From DASZUK01 sp963745595 (GTDB taxonomy: Bacteria > Actinomycetota > Acidimicrobiia > Acidimicrobiales > RAAP-2), in contig CAVUYB010000003.1 in the NCBI GenBank assembly GCA_963745595.1, positions 1-64,000 on the forward strand: a stretch of DNA of 64,000 nucleotides, read 5' to 3'. Positions 56,566-64,000 of the stretch are shown one piece after another (position 1 is the stretch's first letter; each line of letters opens with the position of its first letter). The translations under genes were made by a program, and so were the position numbers. The notes beneath the pieces were generated by a model. The model was not told the DNA's origin and ran no database searches. It saw nothing but the letters and a program-made list of their open reading frames with translations.

Positions 56566-57688
56566 TCACAGCAGGATGCCCAGCGTGAGCAGGACGCCGA
56601 CGACGAGCTGCAGCCGGCCGGTCGCGCCCAGCATCGGCAGCAGCTCCCGCCCCTCCGCGTCGCCCAGGGCCAGCCGGCACGGCGGCACCGCCAACGGCAC
56701 CGCCAGGAGGGCGAGCAGCGCCCACGGCCGGACGAGCGCCACCAGGACGACGCCGACGGCCACGCCGATCAGCGAGCCGACGTAGAGCCAGCCGGCTCGA
56801 CGGCGGCCGAGCCGGACGGCCAGCGTCTTCTTACCGGCGATCGACGTCGCCGGCGATGTCGCGGAGGTTGTTCGCCTCCAGCAGGGCCGTCGCCAGCAGG
56901 CCGACCGAGATGGACGCCCACAGTGGCAGCAACTGGTCGAAGTAGCCGTAGAACGGGTACGACATGTGGAGCGCGGCGGGCAGCGATGGCAGCCAGAGGT
57001 GGCCGTACTGCACGTACGACGACCCGACCGTCGCCACGACGCCGAAGAACAAGAAGACGAACAGCTCGCCCAGTCCGATGTAGCCGTACGGCTTCGGACC
57101 GCCGGTGTAGAGCCAGCCGGCGGCGAAGCAGGCCGCGCCGATCGGCACGAGCCACCACGTCGTCGCCGCGGCCAACGCCAGCCCAGCCGCCGCGGCCACC
57201 AGGAACGAGAGGTACGCCGCCCGCTTCACCGCGCCGGGCGACGCCAAGCCGGACGCGACCAGCCGCACCGGGCCCACCCGGCGCTCGTCGGTCCCTCGGA
57301 CGCCGTCGGCGTAGTCGTTGGCGTAGTTCGTCCCGACCTGGATGGCGAGGGCGACGATCAGCGCACAGGCCGCCCGCCACCAGATGACGGCGGCCGGTCC
57401 CGACACGACGCCGGTGAATACGTGCCAACCGTCCCAATGTCCAGCCACCCGGACGAACGTGTCCTGCGGACGGCTGTCCCCCACCGGTACGAACGCCACC
57501 CACCGCGGGCCGCCGCCATGGCCCGAGGAGCTCCTGAACCACCAGCCGCAGGCGGTGCCGACGGCGACCGGCACCGCGGCCGCGGTCAACGTGCGCGGCC
57601 GGGCGCCGAGCACCCAGCGCCGGACCGGACCGGGCGGCGCGGTCTGGCCCGCGGGGGACGGCGGTCCCCCGACCGGGGGGCCGGTCAC
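56566..57688 (-). pseudogene. menA: 1,4-dihydroxy-2-naphthoate polyprenyltransferase, frameshifted
   Basis: MenA attaches the isoprenoid tail and is a multi-pass membrane protein. The first Asp-rich motif (NYANDYADGVRGTD) and several hydrophobic helices read in one frame from the GTG at 57688. In the second motif (NNLRDIAGDVD) the frame hits TAA at 56831-56833. Removing one base near 56839 restores AGKKTLAVRLG and the last membrane helices to the stop at 56566, giving 374 codons. A sequence error or a truncation losing the C-terminal helices are both possible. The start overlaps the menB stop (GTGA). Confidence 0.85.
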
Positions 57689-58596
57689 GGACGGCGGGGA
57701 AAGCGGGAGAAGTCGGGCTGGCGCCGCTCGACGTAGGCGTTGCGGCCTTCCTGCCCCTCCTCGGTCATGTAGTAGAGCATCGTCGCGTCGCCGGCCAGCT
57801 GCTGGACGCCGGCCAGGCCGTCGTCGGCGGCGTTGAACCCGGCCTTGAGCATCCGCAGGGCGATCGGCGACAGCGTGAGGATCTGCCGGCACCAGGCCGC
57901 GGTCTCGGCCTCCAGGTCGGCGAGCGGCACGACGGTGTTGACGAGGCCCCAGTCGAGGGCCTGCGCGGCGTCGTACTGGCGGCAGAGGAACCAGACCTCC
58001 TTCGCCCGCTTCAGCCCGATCGTCCGGGCGAGCAGGCTCGATCCGTAGCCGCCGTCGAAGCTGCCGACCCGGGGACCGGTCTGGCCGAACCGGGCATTGT
58101 CGGCGGCGATCGTCAGGTCACAGACGAGGTGGAGGATGTGACCACCGCCGATGGCGTAACCGGCGACGCTGGCGATGACCGGCTTCGGCAGCCGCCGGAT
58201 CTGCACCTGGAGGTCGAGCACGTTGAGCCGACCGATCCCCTGCCGGCCGACGGCGTCGTCGCCGACATAACCGTCGTCGCCACGGATCCGCTGGTCGCCG
58301 CCGGAGCAGAACGCGTCCGGGCCCTCGCCGCGCAGCACGACGACGCCGACCGACGGGTCGTCCCGGGCCATCGTGAACGCTTCGGCCAGCTCGAACAGGG
58401 TCTGCGGGCGGAAAGCGTTGCGGACCTCCGGCCGGCAGATCGTGATCCGGGCAATGCCCTCGGCCGACTCGTAGCGGATGTCGTTGAACTTGCCGTCGGG
58501 CTCGAAGTCCGGCGGCGGGAGCGTCCGGAGATCGTCGAGCGGGTCGTGCGGCGGACCGGTGATGACCGTCGTCGGGCCTGTGCTGCCGTCGTTCAT
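57685..58596 (-). CDS. menB: 1,4-dihydroxy-2-naphthoyl-CoA synthase
   Basis: This 303-residue crotonase-fold enzyme closes the naphthoquinone ring on succinylbenzoyl-CoA. RPEVRNAFRPQTLFEL, CSGGDQRIRGDDGYV and GRLNVLDLQVQIRRLPKPVIA are MenB-type segments, and the oxyanion GGG follows at VAGYAIGGGH. The ATG at 58596 has TAGCGT eight bases upstream. It is divergent from menE. Confidence 0.96.
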   Translation of the reverse strand: MNDGSTGPTTVITGPPHDPLDDLRTLPPPDFEPDGKFNDIRYESAEGIARITICRPEVRNAFRPQTLFELAEAFTMARDDPSVGVVVLRGEGPDAFCSGGDQRIRGDDGYVGDDAVGRQGIGRLNVLDLQVQIRRLPKPVIASVAGYAIGGGHILHLVCDLTIAADNARFGQTGPRVGSFDGGYGSSLLARTIGLKRAKEVWFLCRQYDAAQALDWGLVNTVVPLADLEAETAAWCRQILTLSPIALRMLKAGFNAADDGLAGVQQLAGDATMLYYMTEEGQEGRNAYVERRQPDFSRFPRRP

Positions 58597-58603
58597 GGCG
58601 ACC

Positions 58604-58610
58604 TACGCTA
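58604..58610. promoter_or_regulatory. Shared symmetric -10 element of menB and menE
   Basis: TACGCTA gives TACGCT on the plus strand, eight bases before the menE ATG, and TAGCGT on the minus strand, eight bases before the menB ATG. The start codons are only 21 bases apart, so the two mRNAs would start back to back with no leaders. Confidence 0.55.
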
Positions 58611-58617
58611 CCGGCGG

Positions 58618-59757
58618 ATGCCCGAGCTCGTCGCCCTCGACCTCCCCGGCGGACCGGGCTTCGTCGACGCCCTCCGAGCGGTCTGGGACACCGGCGACGC
58701 CGCCGCCCCGCTCGATCCGCGCCTGCCGCGGCCGGCCGCGGACGCCCTCGTCGCGGCCTTGCGGCCGACCCGGGTCGTCGGCTCCGACGGGGTGATCACC
58801 CGGCTCCCCGGCGGCATCGGGGTCGACGACGGCGACGCCCTCGTCGTGGCGACGAGCGGATCGACCGGCGAGCCCCGCGGCGTCGTCCTCACCCACGCCG
58901 CGGTCGCCGCGTCGGCGGCCGCGACGTCGGCCCGGCTCGGCATCGACCCGGCCCGGCACCACTGGCTCGGCTGCCTGCCGCTGGCCCACATCGGCGGGCT
59001 GGCCGTCGTCACCCGGGCCCTGCTGACCGGCACGCCGCTGACCGTCCTGCCACGGTTCGACGCCGACCGGGTGATCGAGCTCGGTCGGGGCCGGTCGGCC
59101 ACGCACGTCTCGCTCGTCGCCACCGCGCTGCGCCGGATCGACCCGGCCACCTTCACCCTGATCCTGCTCGGCGGCGCGGCCCCGCCCGGCGATATCCCGC
59201 CGAACGTCGTCGCGACGTACGGGATGACCGAAACCGGCTCCGGCGTCGTCTACGACGGGTGGCCGCTCGACGGCGTCGACGTCGCTCTCGGCACCGGCCG
59301 CCCCGGCGAGGGCGTGGCCGGCGAGATCCTGCTGCGGGGACCGATGCTGCTGCGGGCGTACCGCGACGGCGTCGACCCCCGCCTGCCCGGCGGCTGGCTA
59401 CCGACCGGCGACGGCGGCCAGCTCGGCCCCGACGGCCGGCTGGCCGTCGACGGCCGGCTGGCCGAGGTCATCGTCACCGGCGGCGAGAAGGTCTGGCCGG
59501 TCGCGGTCGAGCAGATCCTCGCCGGCCATCCCGGCGTCGCGGAGATCGCGGTCTGGAAACGGCCGGACCCCGAGTGGGGCGACCGGGTCGTCGCCTGGGT
59601 CGTCCCGACCGACCGGGCGGCGCCGCCGGCCCTCCGATCGCTGGCCGACCTCGTCGGCTCGGCCCTGGCGCCGTGGGCGGCACCGAAAGAGGTCGTCATC
59701 GTCGACGCGCTGCCGCGCACCGCGTCGGGCAAGGTCCGCCGGGCCGACCTCCGCTGA
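58618..59757 (+). CDS. menE: o-succinylbenzoate-CoA ligase
   Basis: This 379-residue adenylate-forming enzyme makes the MenB substrate. The ATP/AMP signature VVATSGSTGEPRG, the ATYGMTETGSG segment and the C-terminal hinge GRLAEVIVTGGEK are present, with the catalytic Lys in RTASGKVRR. It is shorter than general acyl-CoA ligases, as is usual for actinobacterial MenE. The start is ATG 58618. Confidence 0.92.
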   Translation: MPELVALDLPGGPGFVDALRAVWDTGDAAAPLDPRLPRPAADALVAALRPTRVVGSDGVITRLPGGIGVDDGDALVVATSGSTGEPRGVVLTHAAVAASAAATSARLGIDPARHHWLGCLPLAHIGGLAVVTRALLTGTPLTVLPRFDADRVIELGRGRSATHVSLVATALRRIDPATFTLILLGGAAPPGDIPPNVVATYGMTETGSGVVYDGWPLDGVDVALGTGRPGEGVAGEILLRGPMLLRAYRDGVDPRLPGGWLPTGDGGQLGPDGRLAVDGRLAEVIVTGGEKVWPVAVEQILAGHPGVAEIAVWKRPDPEWGDRVVAWVVPTDRAAPPALRSLADLVGSALAPWAAPKEVVIVDALPRTASGKVRRADLR

Positions 59758-59764
59758 GCCGCCG

Positions 59765-60532
59765 TCAGGCGATGCCGCCGCCCGGCGACAGCGTGGCGCC
59801 GCCGTCGACGACGAGGACCTGACCGGTGATCCACGACGAGGCGTCGGAGGCGAGGAAGAGCGCAGCCGTCGCGATGTCGTCAGGCTGGCCGAGCCGGCCG
59901 AGCGGAGTGTGGCGGCCGATCTGCTCCTCCCGGCCCTCCCACAGGACGCGGGCGAAATCGGTCTTGATCAGCCCGGGAGCGAGGGCGTTGACGCGGACGC
60001 CGGGCCCGAGCTCGAAGGCGAGCTGGCGGGTGACGTGGATCACCGCGGCCTTCGTCACGTTGTACCAACCGATCCCCGGCTCCGGATTGATGCCGCCGAC
60101 GGACGAGACGTTGACGATCGCCCCGCCGCCGTCGGCCATCGTCGCCCGGTACGCCGCCTGGCACCACGCCAGCAGGCCGAGCTGGTTGACCGAGACGGTC
60201 TTCTCGGCCCGTGAGCGGTCGATGTCGATCATCGGACCGAAGTACGGGTTCGCAGCCGCGTTGTTGACGAGGATGTCGAGGCCGCCGAACCGGTCGATGG
60301 TGGCCGCGACACAGGCCGCCGCCTGCTCGGGGTCGCCGGCGTTGGCGACCTGCCAGGCCACCGGGCCGTCGAGCCCGTCCAGCTCGGCGGCCGCGTCGGC
60401 GAGCGTCTCGGCCTTCCGGGCGGCCAGCATCACCCGGGCGCCGGCCTCGGCGAACCGGCGGCCGATGGCCAGCCCGATGCCCCGGCTCCCGCCGGTGACG
60501 AGCGCCGTCTGGCCGTCGAGTCGCAGGTCCAC
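59765..60532 (-). CDS. SDR family oxidoreductase
   Basis: This 255-residue Rossmann enzyme has the cofactor motif TGGSRGIG (about residues 13-20), NNAA, the catalytic Ser in NVSSVGG and the WYNVTKAAV Tyr/Lys pair. It resembles 3-oxoacyl-ACP reductases and other fatty-acid-type SDRs; the substrate is unknown. The stop is 7 bases past the convergent menE stop. The GTG start follows TAAGGT by eight bases. Confidence 0.9.
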   Translation of the reverse strand: MDLRLDGQTALVTGGSRGIGLAIGRRFAEAGARVMLAARKAETLADAAAELDGLDGPVAWQVANAGDPEQAAACVAATIDRFGGLDILVNNAAANPYFGPMIDIDRSRAEKTVSVNQLGLLAWCQAAYRATMADGGGAIVNVSSVGGINPEPGIGWYNVTKAAVIHVTRQLAFELGPGVRVNALAPGLIKTDFARVLWEGREEQIGRHTPLGRLGQPDDIATAALFLASDASSWITGQVLVVDGGATLSPGGGIA

Positions 60533-60540
60533 CGGCCGTC

Positions 60541-60546
60541 ACCTTA
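60541..60546 (-). promoter_or_regulatory. -10 element of the SDR gene (leaderless)
   Basis: TAAGGT on the minus strand ends eight bases before the GTG at 60532. Confidence 0.5.
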
Positions 60547-60606
60547 TCGACCGCCTTCCGCAGCGGCCGCCGCATCACCCGGCGGTCAGCACCGGCTCGA
60601 CGGCCG

Positions 60607-60612
60607 TAGCAT
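60607..60612 (+). promoter_or_regulatory. -10 element of the YyaL-type gene (leaderless)
   Basis: TAGCAT ends seven bases before the GTG at 60620. No ribosome site precedes the start. Confidence 0.5.
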
Positions 60613-60619
60613 CGGGTAG

Positions 60620-62641
<2,022 letters not shown>

Positions 62642-62644
62642 GCA

Positions 62645-63388
62645 GTGCCCGAGGTGGAGAACCGCCGGCCGGAGCCGGAGCCGGAGGCCAAACGGCCCCC
62701 GACCGGCCGAGCGCTCCTGCGAGAGCTCCCCCGCCGGGACCGGGTGCTCGTCGAGGGCGGGGCACAACTCCACCTGCTCGTGCTGGCCTGCACCGACGAG
62801 GACACGACCGCGGTCGACCTGTCGTCGGGCACGCTTGTTCGCCTCCGGGTCGCCTGGCCGGACGGGCACGAGCCGGACCTGGCGCCGTTCGACGTGATCG
62901 AGGCGACGCTGGCCGCCGACCCCGAGCGCGACGACCTGGCCCAACCGGAGGCGACGACCGTGACCGGGCTGCCGCGCCAGGTCGGCACCCTACGGGGCCG
63001 GAAGGTCCGCCGGGTCCTCGAGCACCTGGCCGTACCGCCCGACGGGCCGCTGCTCGGTTTCCCCGGTCCGTCCGCCCCGTACTGGGAGTTTCGCGGCAAC
63101 CGCCCGTCGTCGGCCCTCATCGAGCCGACCCGCGGGCCGCAGCTCATCCGGCGGCCGGGCGACGGCTCGACGTGGGTCCGGTTCGGGTGGAAGCGGGACG
63201 ACGTCTGGCTCCCGGTCGAGGACACCCAAGCCTGCCGGGCGCTCGACGCGGCCCGCCGGGAACGGCTGTCCGGCAAGGACCTGGCGACCGCCCTCGGGTT
63301 CTCGCCGCAGTACCTGCTGGCGTCGGTCAGCAGCCCGCGCGACGGCCACTGCTACAAGGTCTGCTCGGCCATCCTTCCCCGCGGCTGA
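62645..63388 (+). CDS. Conserved hypothetical protein
   Basis: This 247-residue protein follows the YyaL-type gene in the same direction. The GTG start at 62645 has a GGAGGG ribosome site nine bases upstream. The N-terminus is Pro/Glu-rich. The middle (GTLRGRKVRRVLEHLAVPPDGPLLGFPGPSAPYWEF, given here only as a location near residues 115-150) and WVRFGWKRDDVWLPVEDT look like folded beta structure. No known domain was recognised, and no membrane segment is visible. Confidence 0.7.
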   Translation: MPEVENRRPEPEPEAKRPPTGRALLRELPRRDRVLVEGGAQLHLLVLACTDEDTTAVDLSSGTLVRLRVAWPDGHEPDLAPFDVIEATLAADPERDDLAQPEATTVTGLPRQVGTLRGRKVRRVLEHLAVPPDGPLLGFPGPSAPYWEFRGNRPSSALIEPTRGPQLIRRPGDGSTWVRFGWKRDDVWLPVEDTQACRALDAARRERLSGKDLATALGFSPQYLLASVSSPRDGHCYKVCSAILPRG

Positions 63389-63400
63389 GCCCGAGTTACC

Positions 63401-64000
63401 TCAGCGGCAGAGCTTGCCGGCGGCCAGGTCCTCGGCCATCGCCCAGCCCAGGACGACCAGCCGGTCGCCGCGGTCGGCGTCGAGCCCGACGAACAGCTCC
63501 TCGGAGCCTTCGGGCAGCTTGACCTTCGGGTGGACGAAGTCCAACCCGCCCATCGTCGACCCGTCACCCTTCAGGACGAACGTCCGGTCGTCCAGGCGGG
63601 CTTCGACGCCGAACCGCTTGGCCAGGCGGCGGGCCCAGGCCCGCTCCTCGCCGGTCGCCTTCTGGCCGGCGACCGGGACGACGTCGGCCAGGCCGGCGAA
63701 CGCCCGGAAGCCGTCCGAGAAGAACAGGCGGGTGCCGACGAGGACGTCCTCGTCGGGGAAGGCCAGCAGCGCCCGCCGGTACTGATCGGTCATCATCGCC
63801 TTGAGCGCGGCCTCGGCCCGGGTCGTGCGGTCGACCGCGGCCAGGCCGACGAGCAGCGACGGCGTCCCGCCGATCCGCTCCAGCGTGCAGAACGAATAGC
63901 CCCGGAGCTTGTTGCCCTCCCGGGCATGGGTCACGAGAACCCAGTCCTCGCGTTCCTTCGACAGGAAACCGATGTCGAAACCGGATGCACGATCAGCGCA
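63401..64000 (-). CDS. Hypothetical protein (5' end outside window)
   Basis: At least 199 residues, open at the right edge. The visible part has GFDIGFLSKEREDWVLVTHAR, GYSFCTLERIGGTPSLLVGLAAV (a segment that resembles an acyltransferase strand) and a C-terminal LVVLGWAMAEDLAAG helix. I do not recognise the family; a GNAT-like fold is possible but unproven. It converges on the gene at 62645. Confidence 0.65.
   Translation of the reverse strand, partial: CADRASGFDIGFLSKEREDWVLVTHAREGNKLRGYSFCTLERIGGTPSLLVGLAAVDRTTRAEAALKAMMTDQYRRALLAFPDEDVLVGTRLFFSDGFRAFAGLADVVPVAGQKATGEERAWARRLAKRFGVEARLDDRTFVLKGDGSTMGGLDFVHPKVKLPEGSEELFVGLDADRGDRLVVLGWAMAEDLAAGKLCR

Overview
This 64 kb window is a high-GC, gene-dense bacterial chromosome segment, almost certainly from Actinomycetota. 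The evidence is an actinobacterial integration host factor (mIHF) beside gmk, a PriA without helicase motifs, a DUF1844-type gene facing infC, SigA-like TAnnnT -10 elements, and an infC-rpmI-rplT-rRNA methylase-pheST-arg-mpg gene order that resembles Mycobacterium. The class Acidimicrobiia is my guess from overall gene arrangement; it is not shown by the sequence alone. I see no prophage, insertion sequence, CRISPR array or tRNA gene. This is core metabolism and information processing.

Layout. 1-2629: 5' end of a 23S gene, a tRNA-less spacer, a whole 16S gene and the rrn promoter, all on the minus strand. 2692-11694: mpg and the complete arginine operon argCJBDFRGH on the minus strand, most genes joined by 4-base GTGA overlaps, read from a probably leaderless promoter over an ARG-box-like palindrome. 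11724-12648: a YdeI-type protein and a tiny membrane protein. 12681-18357: pheT (broken frame), pheS, an rRNA methyltransferase, rplT, rpmI and infC. 18525-19678: a DUF1844-type gene and a vapBC toxin-antitoxin pair with a symmetric operator. 19679-25974: a cold-shock-like gene, hisG, riboflavin genes ribH/ribBA/ribD, rpe, a SAM methyltransferase and fmt. 26021-27265: a DUF222/HNH nuclease. 27192-33018: def, priA, metK, coaBC, rpoZ, gmk, mihF. 33050-42310: the pyrimidine operon pyrR-B-C-carA-carB-pyrD-pyrF. 42366-47791: nusB, efp, a peptidase and the shikimate genes aroC-K-B-Q. 47873-52522: nfuA, small Cys-rich and unknown genes, a flavin reductase and tyrS. 52607-59757: a carotenoid oxygenase and a menaquinone cluster (menD, menH, menA, menB, menE). 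59765-64000: an SDR, a YyaL-type thioredoxin-fold protein and two unknown proteins, the last cut by the window edge.

How it works together. The minus-strand genes form long operons moving from precursors to arginine, pyrimidines, aromatic amino acids, riboflavin and menaquinone. Stop-start overlaps (ATGA, GTGA, once CTGA) are the rule inside operons. At the head of transcription units a second rule appears: a TAnnnT hexamer ends 6-8 bases before the start codon in fourteen genes, which predicts leaderless mRNAs. Two such -10 elements are symmetric and could fire both ways, at infC/DUF1844 and at menB/menE.

Oddities. pheT carries three apparent frameshifts and menA one, which for essential or pathway-core genes suggests sequence errors, though this cannot be proved here. 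infC, priA and the rRNA methyltransferase seem to use non-standard start codons. The rib cluster has no ribE and no FMN riboswitch, and pyrD has no neighbouring pyrK.
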